NCBI RefSeq assembly: GCF_003131185.1
Contig: NZ_QFFU01000024.1
Coordinates: 39,247 to 103,246, forward strand
Direction of reading: 5' to 3'
DNA from: Pseudomonas ovata
GTDB lineage: Bacteria > Pseudomonadota > Gammaproteobacteria > Pseudomonadales > Pseudomonadaceae
DNA: 64,000 nucleotides
Shown: positions 41,301 to 49,366 of the stretch, one piece after another
Layout of the letters: every line of letters begins with the position of its first letter
How positions within the stretch are numbered: the stretch's first letter is position 1
The notes under the pieces: generated by a model
Database searches by the model: none
What the model was told of the DNA's origin: nothing
Seen by the model: only the letters and a program-made list of their open reading frames with translations
Made by a program: the position numbers and the translations under genes

Positions 41301-44107
41301 GGGTATCACACACCGATGGTTTGTCCGATATAACCCAGAGCAAAAACCCAGCCATTGCCGCGTTCGCGGAGCAGCTGGTGAATAGCGATTTGCACCAGGT
41401 CATGCGTAATAATGAAATCCTGGCTGAACTCGCGCACGAACCCTACATTCTGCGCGACGATAACGGCGTTTCCAGTCGTGGTATGGCGGCATCGTTCTTC
41501 GATCAACAGGAGACGTTCTACCAGTCTCCCAAGCTTGGCCAGGTTTCGCAGGTGGACGTGCTGCAAGCGATAGCCGGTGCGGAGCCGGCGCAGATCCAGG
41601 CCATCCAGCAGAATTTGCTGACTCGTGGCCTGCACACAGAAGACATGCGTAATGGTGATGCGAAGTTGGCAGAGGCGCTTGGTATCGTGGCTCCGCAACA
41701 GACATCCAGTCAGCCCCCGCTGCCAGGCTCGCCGGGCGCGCAGTCGTCTCTAGGGCCGGATGTGCCGCCACCGTTTCCTGATGCTGTGGCAAGCCCTTTA
41801 CCACCGTTGCCAGGTTCACCTGATGCGCAGCCGCCTCTTGGGCCGGATGTACCACCGCCGTTTCCTGATGCTGTGGCAAGCCCTTTACCACCGTTGCCAG
41901 GTTCACCTGATGCGCAGCCGCCTCTAGGGCCGGATGTGCCGCCACCGTTTCCTGATGCTGTGGCAAGCCCTCTACCACCGCTGCCAGGTTCGCCGGGTGC
42001 GCAGCCGCCTCTAGGGCCGGATGTGCCGCCACCGTTTCCTGATGCTGTGGCAAGCCCTCTACCACCGCTGCCAGGTTCGCCGGGTGCGCAGACGCCTCTT
42101 GGGCCGGATGTGCCGCCACCGTTTCCTGATGTTGTGGCAAGCCCTCTACCACCGCTGCCAGGTTCGCCGGGTGCGCAGACGCCTATTGGGCCGGATGTGC
42201 CACCGCCATTCCTTGATACCGTTGTGGTATCGGCACCGCTTGATGCACAGCCCGCTCCAGAGAAAACGCAGGCAGCAACCGGGCCGCAGCGTGACATCCC
42301 TGATGTTTACGCCGAGCCCATCGAAGTGATGCCTGCACCCGGTCTTACGCCACCTGTGGCCAAGGAAAAACCGGCAGAGGTGCTTGACCTGCCGGAATGG
42401 CCACGTCGTTCTGTCACGGAAACCGAGGCGCCTGCGCAGACTGTTGCCGACACGATCCACGTCGGTGCCCGCATTGGTAAGGACACGCCGGCTGTACCGC
42501 AGCCGACCGGCAATATCGATAAAGACGCGTTGTTGTCTCGCATTACCCGCGAGCCGCAAGGTGACACGGTGCTGTACAAGCTCGACGCAGAGCCGGCCTT
42601 TCATGACCGTGGATCGCGTCTGGAGATGGTGCCCGGTGCCGGCCAGAGTGATGAAAAGGTGATGGCCGCGCTGCTCACCGCTGCCCAGTTCTACCGGGGG
42701 CAGATCGAACTGACCGGCAGCGATGCTTTCAAGGCCAAGGCGATCGGCCTGATTGCCGAACACCAGATCAACGTCACCATGAAAAACCCGGTGCAGCAGA
42801 TGATGCTGGAGCAGGCGCGTGAGCGCCTGGACATGAAGCCGGTGGTGCCGGAGGCGGTGCATGGCGTCACCCCACCGCCTTATGAGCCCAGGACGGTGGC
42901 CCCCATTGCGCCGGAAAAAGCGAATGTGGCCAACGATCCACCCGCGCCGGTTATTCCGGCGCCGGCCACACAACAGGTGCCCGCTCAACCTGCCCCCCCG
43001 GTAGAGGTAAAAAAACCGGAGGCAAGTGCTCCTGCCGCAACGGCAATCGCACCGCAGGTCGCGGCGCCTGTCGCTGCAGTACCTGCCAAACCCGCAGTGC
43101 TGCTCGATCCGGCTGTTCATCAGTCGCCACAGGCCGCTGAAAAAGGCATCACCGGCAAGGTCATCAGTTGCGGCCCTGCACCGTTTCGTTTCGAGGCCAG
43201 CAACGCTGAAAGTATTCACATCAAGCTGCGTACCAAGGCCGGTACACAGACTTTCTGGGGCAAGGAACTGGCCGGATTGCTGCGCGAAACGCGCATTCAG
43301 CCGGGCAAGATGGCGACCCTGCAATGGCTTGGTCAGAACGATGTTGTTGTCAAAAAGCCGGTCAAAAATGATGAAGGCGTGACTGTCCGCTTTGAAGACA
43401 AAAACGCCAAACGCAACCAGTGGTCGCTGGCCTTGCTCAACGGCCCTGCCGTGCGCACCGGCACGGATGAAGGCGTGAAGCTGGGCGCTTACGACGCGAC
43501 ACGCTTTGCCATGATCCAGAACTCGGTCATGTCTCAGCTCAATGTGCCGATCGAGGCGCCTGTACTGCCCAAGGATGGCCTGTTCTGGATGACGCCGAAC
43601 GGTCAGGGCAGTGCCAAGACGGGCGACGAACTTTCGGCGCCGCGTCCGCAAGTCGATGCCGAAAACGCTGGAAAGCTAGTCATGAGCAGTTGGTCGAGCG
43701 ATGGGCACCTTGACATGGCCCTGTTCCGGGGTGACGGACCTTATCTGCAGGGTGTGGTGCGTCAGGAGGACCGTTACCAACATGTGCTTGTCAGCCTGCC
43801 AGGCCATTCCGAAGCCCCGCCCATGGTGTTCAACTCGGTCACTGAGCAAGGTCTGATCCCAATCGGCGTTGGTAACGGCATCAACCGTTCAGGTGGTGAG
43901 CCGGTACAGCGCGACCATGTCGCCTTCAAGCTGGAAGGAGATGCGACGACCCGTGTGGCCAAACTGGACTTTCCCGCGCAACTGCCACCAACCCTGCATA
44001 GCCGCCTAGGTTTCAACGAGCGCTACAAGGATGACAACACACTCCCAAAGTCCACGGCGCCGGCAGCGGCACCATCGGCCAAGCCCAACGAAATGCGCCC
44101 TGCATAA
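38354..44107 (+). CDS. Giant polyvalent protein: metallopeptidase-like module, TOPRIM primase, LPD domains
   Basis: A 1917-residue multidomain protein. Residues 1-150 contain LRHEILGHYGINSF (H80, E81, H85), a zincin-like signature seen in polyvalent proteins. From residue 209 a plasmid primase of TraC type follows: a zinc-less N-part, ILYAEGYATA (about 474) and MADFDHAKKENKG (about 521) as TOPRIM acidic motifs. Then come EPFKxDxPA repeats, an unknown region, six 29-residue proline-rich repeats (41717-42238), an LPD7-like domain (residues about 1390-1500; FYRGQIELTGSDAFKAKAIG), and a domain with FWGKELAGLLRETRIQPGKM. It probably primes the transferred strand, as Sog does in IncI1. An internal ATG at 38978 with AGGA upstream may yield a shorter product. 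Confidence 0.85.
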   Translation: MALSIQDAKRLVTEFCKTYPVAAKIQYKLRVTQEEALDEPKATIERAGRILGAYFPGRGYAAFAVSNFRNEDDFKGTLRHEILGHYGINSFSPREKRAVLGAISAGRKSPGLSIIWNEVDKLYVGLSELRKAEEVFAFACESIDPDRRVSHAPGMQALEKACLTRERPFTYDDLINITSMVAEGFHDRSRSQQTFPSSDSAQFKQEHPMKTSEFPVWLAVPHDDRDKARSSAGLLPDGRPAIVYDQEARLWFAQPGCDLNRINEWLPDRSRRAGGGDPEAQFLDALTEAGLVIKGMPIMDGTKQRVSTVDGKPGNKSGAYCGFLDGRAAGWMINYHRANSAKDIIKWVSTGGDSDPLNSLHIRAGARQSQEDSARERAALHEQNTQAAKRLYDKLPGADPAHPYLVRKGIPPTPDLRQTRNGALVVPFFNAQGLFKTLQYIPETGDKYLFKDAPKHTHFLVVGGPLNPAQPILYAEGYATARSLNLATDLPVVMTIDAGNMVAVAEVLNERYPGSRHLFMADFDHAKKENKGLVMATQAAEQVGGQVLYPAFNADEIARGFTDFNDLHQSRGLDAVREQTASLIYRHDEVPSMQDKNTLEIPDAALSANQSPVAPTNTPVADQAGQVVPVTTAQFEPFKEDLPASPAPEVEPFKDDVPVGPAPVLEPFKDDVPAGPAPALEPFKEDAPASADRNQVNAAVTDSANAVPQSAPSEIKLAGVNYSELVLVHATPRMPTVNSDGSVDINSAFHNAGGFDQKPDYSQMDGRKPQGMTTRASVHFTLQDPVSDHAYGTFEGREFTVYGRLNSAVEANGAPESLLTSDTAFFAPDKAVKLPDAVVVQLDLASRLNADEFARPVDGGWLVATAITEQNRSQAEQLLTRTEMNNPGLGALETLTFLRSAENGVAAGAEVSKTLALNSLDAPTINKAIGIRHGAKIGFDGWASFAALEEFKHSLPVTAEEKAAIVVGRHDSTDGDKLNTYFRVSHTDGLSDITQSKNPAIAAFAEQLVNSDLHQVMRNNEILAELAHEPYILRDDNGVSSRGMAASFFDQQETFYQSPKLGQVSQVDVLQAIAGAEPAQIQAIQQNLLTRGLHTEDMRNGDAKLAEALGIVAPQQTSSQPPLPGSPGAQSSLGPDVPPPFPDAVASPLPPLPGSPDAQPPLGPDVPPPFPDAVASPLPPLPGSPDAQPPLGPDVPPPFPDAVASPLPPLPGSPGAQPPLGPDVPPPFPDAVASPLPPLPGSPGAQTPLGPDVPPPFPDVVASPLPPLPGSPGAQTPIGPDVPPPFLDTVVVSAPLDAQPAPEKTQAATGPQRDIPDVYAEPIEVMPAPGLTPPVAKEKPAEVLDLPEWPRRSVTETEAPAQTVADTIHVGARIGKDTPAVPQPTGNIDKDALLSRITREPQGDTVLYKLDAEPAFHDRGSRLEMVPGAGQSDEKVMAALLTAAQFYRGQIELTGSDAFKAKAIGLIAEHQINVTMKNPVQQMMLEQARERLDMKPVVPEAVHGVTPPPYEPRTVAPIAPEKANVANDPPAPVIPAPATQQVPAQPAPPVEVKKPEASAPAATAIAPQVAAPVAAVPAKPAVLLDPAVHQSPQAAEKGITGKVISCGPAPFRFEASNAESIHIKLRTKAGTQTFWGKELAGLLRETRIQPGKMATLQWLGQNDVVVKKPVKNDEGVTVRFEDKNAKRNQWSLALLNGPAVRTGTDEGVKLGAYDATRFAMIQNSVMSQLNVPIEAPVLPKDGLFWMTPNGQGSAKTGDELSAPRPQVDAENAGKLVMSSWSSDGHLDMALFRGDGPYLQGVVRQEDRYQHVLVSLPGHSEAPPMVFNSVTEQGLIPIGVGNGINRSGGEPVQRDHVAFKLEGDATTRVAKLDFPAQLPPTLHSRLGFNERYKDDNTLPKSTAPAAAPSAKPNEMRPA
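41717..42238 (+). repeat. Six tandem 87-bp repeats inside the polyvalent gene
   Basis: Units begin at 41717, 41804, 41891, 41978, 42065 and 42152, each encoding 29 residues of the type LPPLPGSPxAQxPLGPDVPP then PFPDAVASP. Near-identical DNA between units suggests recent expansion by slippage or unequal recombination. The repeat forms an extended proline-rich spacer between the N-terminal and C-terminal domains. Confidence 0.92.
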
Positions 44108-44129
44108 CATCTGATCTGAGGGATACATC

Positions 44130-44483
44130 ATGTTGAAGAAAAGCACGCGTATCGCGTTGCTGACGGCAGTGTGTTGTCTGCCGGCCATTGCAGACGCGGC
44201 GACCTGTCGCGCTGCCCAGGCTGCCCAGGTGGGCAGTCAGGCCGGCTATGACGAGGCCAAACGGGCCGATGAGGCGTGGGCTGAGCGTGAGCGCAATGTC
44301 TCCGACCAGTTGCAGGGCTGCCTGTCGCGTATTCAGACCACCAGCATCAGCTTGCCTTCCTTTCCCAGCCTGCAAAGCATCATGACGCAGGTGTCGGAAA
44401 AGATTTGTCAGGCCGCCGTGGACAAGATCAACAGCCATATCCCTAACAGTATGGATCCCTGGCAGAAGTATCAGATGCCTTGA
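44130..44483 (+). CDS. traL: TraL-like exported protein
   Basis: A 117-residue exported protein with signal peptide IALLTAVCCLPAIADA, three further cysteines (ATCRAAQ, QGCLSR, EKICQA) and a helical body. Its size and position before traM match R64 traL. Function in transfer is not known. Identification rests on synteny more than on a strong motif. Confidence 0.6.
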   Translation: MLKKSTRIALLTAVCCLPAIADAATCRAAQAAQVGSQAGYDEAKRADEAWAERERNVSDQLQGCLSRIQTTSISLPSFPSLQSIMTQVSEKICQAAVDKINSHIPNSMDPWQKYQMP

Positions 44484-44496
44484 AGGGGGATGATCG

Positions 44497-45195
44497 ATGC
44501 AAAATCTAAAGGAAGACAACGAGGCTGACAGAGAGGCCGTCGATCAGACTATCGAACAGTTGGAGCGCTCGTATGTGCATGCCCTCACCGCACAACGACA
44601 ACGTGAACTGGGCGCAGAGTTTGCTCATCGCTGCCTGAAAGCCCTGATCTGGGTGGCGATGGCACTGGTTCTGGCATTGGCGCTGATCGCCTTTTTAGGC
44701 TGGCAGGTCGCTTATCCCCCAATCCAGTACTTCGCAACGGAAAACGGGCGGGTCGTGCCCATTCAGTCGACCGATAAGCCAGCGTTCAGTGACCAGGATG
44801 TCTCGGCGTTTGGCGCCGATACCATCCGGGAAAGCTTCACGCTGGACTTCGTCAACTTCCGTAACCAGACCACCCGGCTTACCGGGCGCTACTCGGACAT
44901 CGGCTACCAGGACTATTACAAGGCGCTTGTCGCGTCCAACGTATTGGATTCGGTAGAGAAGCGACGGATGAATATGTCGGTCGAGGTTGGCCCCGGCGTC
45001 ATCCGAAGCAAAGGTCTACTGGGCGATGTATTCACCTGGGAATATCAATACCCGGTCACGCTGCGGCTCGATGGCCAACAGACCGGTAGCCCTGCGCAAA
45101 GCTTCATTTTCACGCTGCGCATCCAGCGCACCGATGTACAGGTCAAGAGCAAGGGTCTGGAAGTCACGCAGGTCATCAGCAGCAACGCCAACTAA
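44497..45195 (+). CDS. traM: DotI/IcmL (TraM) inner-membrane protein
   Basis: A 232-residue protein with a short cytoplasmic N-terminus, one membrane helix (ALIWVAMALVLALALIAFLG, about residues 49-68) and a periplasmic DotI domain, including FATENGRVVPI and DFVNFRNQTTRLTGRYSDIG. DotI forms a channel-associated inner-membrane complex, like VirB8. It is followed by traN. Confidence 0.93.
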   Translation: MQNLKEDNEADREAVDQTIEQLERSYVHALTAQRQRELGAEFAHRCLKALIWVAMALVLALALIAFLGWQVAYPPIQYFATENGRVVPIQSTDKPAFSDQDVSAFGADTIRESFTLDFVNFRNQTTRLTGRYSDIGYQDYYKALVASNVLDSVEKRRMNMSVEVGPGVIRSKGLLGDVFTWEYQYPVTLRLDGQQTGSPAQSFIFTLRIQRTDVQVKSKGLEVTQVISSNAN

Positions 45196-45243
45196 GGCTT
45201 GAGCGGCAGCCGTCGGCCTACCGCACACCAAAGGATTCCCACT

Positions 45244-46266
45244 ATGAAAACGTCAATCGCACTGGCCTTCTGGCTGGTGACGGGCAGTTATGCCTGGGCA
45301 GCGGAAAACAGTGACAGCCCGCCCTCACCCGACCAAAACCCTACGGGCTGGCTGTCGACAGCTGCACCTGGAACAGCTCCAGGCACTCCCAATCAACCAA
45401 CGGGTCAAGGTCCAGCTGCACAACGCACTCCCGCGTCATCCTTGCCGCCGCCCTCGGGCAATGACCCATTGCCGCCGCCGTCATCCGATCTTTACAACAT
45501 GGCTCAGGACAGCATTTCCCCACTGACCCCTGAAGAAGTGCGGCAACTGCGCAGCAGAATGAACGAGACCGAACAGGCCATGATCGCGCCGCAGGTGGCG
45601 GTGGTGCCGAAGATCAGCGCGCTGACCGTCGACCTGGCCCCCGGTGCCAGCTTGCCGCTGGTGCGTACGGCGGTGAACTACCCCAGCTCGATCAGCTTTA
45701 TCGACAGTACGGGAGCCCCCTGGAACCTGGGGGCCGCGCCGGTCGTGGGAAATCCTGCCTTCAATGCCTACTGGCTGCCCAACAGTCCGGTCATGGTAGT
45801 GAACGCCTCCCGGCCCTATGTCAGCGGCAACATCACGGTGTACCTCGAAGGCCTGTCAGTGCCGATCGTGCTTAACGTCACCAGCGGCGAATCGGACAGC
45901 ACGGCCAAGACCTGGGCCGTGGACAGTCGCCTGGATCTGCGAGTGCCACGACGTGGCCCGCAAGCCATTGCCGGGGCTGCACCGCAATCACGCATCGGCC
46001 TGCACGACAGCACGTTGCAGGCGTTTCTTGATGGCATACCGCCCAAAGAGGCCCGTCGGCTCAAGACCTCGGGCGCAGTGCCCGACACCACTGTCTGGCA
46101 ATTGGGCGACGACCTGTACATCCGTTCGCGTGCAGACATCCGTGATGAGTTCGAGGCCACCCTGTCGTCCGCCGATGGCACCCATCTCTGGAAGCTGCCG
46201 GTGACGCCGTATGTCTCGTTTTCGGTGATGGGTCGCACCTCAGCCCTCAACGTGGAACTGGAGTAG
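45244..46266 (+). CDS. traN: DotH/IcmK (TraN) outer-membrane protein
   Basis: A 340-residue exported protein with signal peptide ALAFWLVTGSYAWA. After a proline-rich linker (residues about 25-85) comes the DotH domain: LTPEEVRQLRSRMNETEQAM, LTVDLAPGASLPLVRTAVNY, SSISFIDSTGAPWNL and NITVYLEGLSVPIVLNV. DotH forms the outer-membrane ring together with DotC and DotD. The ATG at 45244 begins the signal peptide. traO starts two bases after the stop. Confidence 0.93.
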   Translation: MKTSIALAFWLVTGSYAWAAENSDSPPSPDQNPTGWLSTAAPGTAPGTPNQPTGQGPAAQRTPASSLPPPSGNDPLPPPSSDLYNMAQDSISPLTPEEVRQLRSRMNETEQAMIAPQVAVVPKISALTVDLAPGASLPLVRTAVNYPSSISFIDSTGAPWNLGAAPVVGNPAFNAYWLPNSPVMVVNASRPYVSGNITVYLEGLSVPIVLNVTSGESDSTAKTWAVDSRLDLRVPRRGPQAIAGAAPQSRIGLHDSTLQAFLDGIPPKEARRLKTSGAVPDTTVWQLGDDLYIRSRADIRDEFEATLSSADGTHLWKLPVTPYVSFSVMGRTSALNVELE

Positions 46267-46268
46267 AT

Positions 46269-47612
46269 ATGGCGATTGAAGAGGATGCAGGTCGGGCCAC
46301 CAAACTTACCCTGGGTATAGGCGTGGCCCTGGTGGCGGGTGTGGCTATTGGGGGCTACGCGCTATGGGGCTGGTACGTTCAGCCCCCGGCTCCAGAATCC
46401 AACATCAGCCTGGAGCGAGTTGCTGGAACGGTTGAGTCAGACACTGAAGAAACCCCGGCGTACCGGGGGCTTTTGGAGCAGTACAACCGTAATGGCGTGC
46501 AACAGGCCCAAGCGCAAAACGAAAGCTTCATTGCCAGCATGCCGATGGCCCAGGAGCCTATTGTTATCCAGCCCAGGTCGGAGCCTCCCCCCTTACCGGA
46601 TCCGGAGCAGGAGGCACTCAAACAAACCCAGGCGAGCACGCCACTGGACGAGCGAAAGCTGGAGGCCTTGAGCAATTTTCTCAAGCGCCTGGAAGATCAG
46701 CGTGCGCTGGAAAGCACGGGTTTGCAGACAGCGCGTCTGCTGGGTGAGTCCGGTGACAGCTACCTGGCCTGGAGCGAGAGCCTCAACGGCGGACGGCGTA
46801 ACACGGCGATGACGGCGAACACTGCCGGCAGCGCGCCAGGTGCCACGGGATACGGGGCGGACTCACCGGCGCCCGTTGAAGTCATCGCGCCGTACTGGCG
46901 GGGTCCAGGCGAGATCGATATTGGTATCGATTCGGATAACAGCACCACGCCTGTACTGGCTCGTATCAACACCGGCAAGCATGCCGGCATCGTGCTCAAG
47001 GCCTCAGACGGCGCCAAGCTGACGGGTGAGGGGGTAGTCATTCACTTCACCGAAATGGCCTACAAGGGCGTCAACTACAAGGTCGATGCCTATGCGCTGC
47101 AGGAAGACAGCCTGTTGGCCAACGTGGCTTCCGATGTGAATCACCGCTACATGTCGCGCATCGTGCTGCCGGCCTTACTCAACGGAATCGGCAGCGTAGG
47201 GGAGCTGTACTCGCAGGCCAATACCGAGGTGATCAGCAATGGATTCAGCACTGAGGTAGTGCGCCCCGGTCTGCCGGATGGTGCGGCGGTGCTGGGATCC
47301 ATGGCCGGTGGGGCAGCCAGCCAGGCGGCGAAGGTCCTGAGCGAAGACGCCGCCCGTGTGCCGGCAACGCAGGTGACGGTCACCAAGGGCCAGGTGGTCG
47401 CCATCCAGTTCATGCGCGGCGTGTATTCGGGTGACGCCATTGCACCGGGTGAAGGCGGCGACACGGTCAAGGCCTCAATACCGCTTCGTGCTTCAACCGG
47501 CTCTGCCAATTCGACAACCAGCCCTGCCAACCCAACGACGCCTGAGCAGTGGCGGGCCGCGGCCCGTTCGCAGATTCAGGCCCAGCAACAGCTTCTGGAG
47601 CGCAATCAATGA
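46269..47612 (+). CDS. traO: DotG/IcmE (TraO) channel protein
   Basis: A 447-residue protein with an N-terminal membrane helix (LTLGIGVALVAGVAIGGYAL), a periplasmic linker and a C-terminal VirB10-like domain (TPVLARINTGKHAGIVLKAS, YKVDAYALQED, VTVTKGQVVAIQFMRGVYS). It spans from inner to outer membrane in the core complex. The middle repeats of Legionella DotG are absent, as in conjugative relatives. The stop overlaps the traP start. Confidence 0.92.
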   Translation: MAIEEDAGRATKLTLGIGVALVAGVAIGGYALWGWYVQPPAPESNISLERVAGTVESDTEETPAYRGLLEQYNRNGVQQAQAQNESFIASMPMAQEPIVIQPRSEPPPLPDPEQEALKQTQASTPLDERKLEALSNFLKRLEDQRALESTGLQTARLLGESGDSYLAWSESLNGGRRNTAMTANTAGSAPGATGYGADSPAPVEVIAPYWRGPGEIDIGIDSDNSTTPVLARINTGKHAGIVLKASDGAKLTGEGVVIHFTEMAYKGVNYKVDAYALQEDSLLANVASDVNHRYMSRIVLPALLNGIGSVGELYSQANTEVISNGFSTEVVRPGLPDGAAVLGSMAGGAASQAAKVLSEDAARVPATQVTVTKGQVVAIQFMRGVYSGDAIAPGEGGDTVKASIPLRASTGSANSTTSPANPTTPEQWRAAARSQIQAQQQLLERNQ

Positions 47613-48292
47613 GTGAGTTCAGCCCACAGGCAGTGCCTGAACCGATAGTGCCACCGGCATCACGTCAATCGTCGCGACCGGCCAGCGAATGGCTGACAAA
47701 GCCAGTCCTGATGGGGCAATCAGCCCCCTGGCTGGCCTTGTACGCGGTGGTTCTTATAGCGGCAGGCTGGTACCTGTTTGCGCCGGAAAGCTCTCCGTCG
47801 ACAAACAGCCTGGCCTTTGCCGAGCAGGACATGGTGGCCAATCAACCCACGATGTCGATGCCCCGCTTTGATACCAATCCCACTCAGATACAAGATCAGG
47901 TGGTGACGATGGTGACGGGCGTGCGCACTTACGCCGAAACCAACCGTGATGCCATCACAAAGTTGGCTGCCACGGTGAAATCGCTGACGGAATCACAGGC
48001 GGCTCTCAAGCAGCAAATCAGCGAACTGCAGGCGCACAACGCATTGCTCTCGGCTCGACCCGCAGCGCGAGCGGTTAATCGCACAAACCCGTCGAGGACC
48101 ACCAACGCCGCAGGCACTCCTTCACCGTTGGCCGGTATGCGCGTCAGTGCCATCCAGAACGGAATGGCCTGGGTGACCTGGCAGGAAAAAACCTGGGCGG
48201 TGCAGGTGGGTGACACCCTGGGGCCAGTGACAGTCACCGGCATTGATGCCAAGTCGCGGCGGGTCCGCACCAGTGCGGGCCTGCTGGAATGA
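47609..48292 (+). CDS. traP: TraP (DotF/IcmG-like) membrane protein
   Basis: A 227-residue protein with one membrane helix (APWLALYAVVLIAAGWYLFA), a coiled-coil (NRDAITKLAATVKSLTESQA, then ALKQQISELQAHNALL) and a small C-terminal beta domain with GMRVSAIQNGMAWVTWQEKT. This matches the DotF/TraP layout. ATG 47609 overlaps the traO stop as ATGA. Confidence 0.82.
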   Translation: MSEFSPQAVPEPIVPPASRQSSRPASEWLTKPVLMGQSAPWLALYAVVLIAAGWYLFAPESSPSTNSLAFAEQDMVANQPTMSMPRFDTNPTQIQDQVVTMVTGVRTYAETNRDAITKLAATVKSLTESQAALKQQISELQAHNALLSARPAARAVNRTNPSRTTNAAGTPSPLAGMRVSAIQNGMAWVTWQEKTWAVQVGDTLGPVTVTGIDAKSRRVRTSAGLLE

Positions 48293-48300
48293 GGTGATCG

Positions 48301-48837
48301 ATGAACGGCTCAAAAGACGCGATCCAAATCCTGGTGGCCCTTGCCAACGGCCTGCTGAGCGCTTTCGTTCAGCTGATGTTTTCCCTGGGCGCGCTGTTTG
48401 CGGTGGTCGGAGCGGTTATCTACCTGTCGCAACACGCCAGTATGAAAAAAGCCCCTGGTCAGACGCAGGGCAGCGGCAAGGTGATTGCCTGGCTGCTGCT
48501 GTGTGGTGGCCTGGCCGGACTGGACCAGATGATCGAGGCCGGTGCCCGGCAACTGGGCTGGAAGGGGGTCACGTTCACCGCGATCAGCTACGTCAACGTG
48601 GGCACCTTTGGTGTGGCGGCCGATGCGGCCAACGCCATGCTCACCCTGGTGCGCATGTTGGGGGTGATGTTTGCCCTGCAAGGCCTGCTCAGCTGGAGGC
48701 GCTCACTCAAGGACGGCCACACCGGTCTGTCAGCCGGTGAAGATGTCAACAAAGGCACTATCAAGTTCATCCTGGGCGTGCTGTGTGTCTGTAATCCCTA
48801 TCTGCTCGATGCATTGAAGAAAACCCTGGGCCTCTGA
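48301..48837 (+). CDS. traQ: TraQ membrane protein (DotE/IcmC-like)
   Basis: A 178-residue protein with four hydrophobic segments, including LFAVVGAVIYLSQHA and IIAWLLLCGGLAGLDQ-like stretches and LVRMLGVMFALQGLLSW. Length, topology and position between traP and traR fit R64 TraQ, related to IcmC/DotE. Its exact function in the channel is unknown. Confidence 0.82.
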   Translation: MNGSKDAIQILVALANGLLSAFVQLMFSLGALFAVVGAVIYLSQHASMKKAPGQTQGSGKVIAWLLLCGGLAGLDQMIEAGARQLGWKGVTFTAISYVNVGTFGVAADAANAMLTLVRMLGVMFALQGLLSWRRSLKDGHTGLSAGEDVNKGTIKFILGVLCVCNPYLLDALKKTLGL

Positions 48838-48928
48838 GCCCTGCGCATTCATGCGCACCCCTGTTTTTGCTGCACCCCCTCACGTCGCTGTACCCCTCAC
48901 CTCAAATCGTAATCAAGGAAATCTGGCC

Positions 48929-49315
48929 ATGCCAAACAACATGCTGCTGTCTGCCTGCGTGCGCGCAACCCTGCTCAAAGAAAAACTGGCTGCTCGCTGC
49001 GTCAAGAGCCTCACGGTGATGGCGGCAGTCTCGCCGGTCACTGCCTTCGCCGCTACTGACATTGCCGGGATGGCCAACGCTGCCGCCGTCGGCAGTAAGT
49101 CGGGTCTCAAATCTGTCCTGACCATCGCCCAGTTCATCGGCGTGGTCTTTGTCGGTGGCGGCCTGATCGCGGCCAAGAACAAGAAGGACAACCCCCAGAT
49201 CAAGGTCAGTCACATCGCCGGTGCCATCGCGTTCGGCGTCATGCTGATCGCGATCCCGGAGATCATCAAACGCTCTCAAGCGCAGATGGGCCTGACCCCA
49301 ATCACTGTCGGTTAA
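48929..49315 (+). CDS. traR: TraR membrane protein (IcmD-like)
   Basis: A 128-residue small membrane protein with a long signal-like N-terminus (SLTVMAAVSPVTAFAATDIA) and two helices (LTIAQFIGVVFVGGGLIAAK; IAGAIAFGVMLIAIPEII). The start at 48929 has AAGGAAA upstream; the open frame before it is not family-like. Position and size fit TraR/IcmD. A strong hairpin follows at 49322. Confidence 0.82.
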   Translation: MPNNMLLSACVRATLLKEKLAARCVKSLTVMAAVSPVTAFAATDIAGMANAAAVGSKSGLKSVLTIAQFIGVVFVGGGLIAAKNKKDNPQIKVSHIAGAIAFGVMLIAIPEIIKRSQAQMGLTPITVG

Positions 49316-49321
49316 CCAGGA

Positions 49322-49353
49322 CTTCTGGAGGTGGCCACGGCCACCTCCAGAAG
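49322..49353. repeat. Strong 15-bp hairpin between traR and traT
   Basis: CTTCTGGAGGTGGCC (49322-49336) and GGCCACCTCCAGAAG (49339-49353) are perfectly complementary with a two-base spacer. There is no T-tract. It could pause or attenuate transcription or stabilise the upstream message; it ends 13 bases before the traT start. Confidence 0.8.
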
Positions 49354-49366
49354 GGAGGGTTCAAAG

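Noticed and set aside
41717..42238. CRISPR-like regular repeats
   Set aside because: The 87-bp units are contiguous, in frame and coding, with no spacers; no cas genes are present.
42146..43651. A 501-residue reverse-strand frame and other long reverse frames over the 87-bp repeats
   Set aside because: They mirror proline-rich, GC-rich coding sequence of the polyvalent protein and have no starts or motifs of their own.
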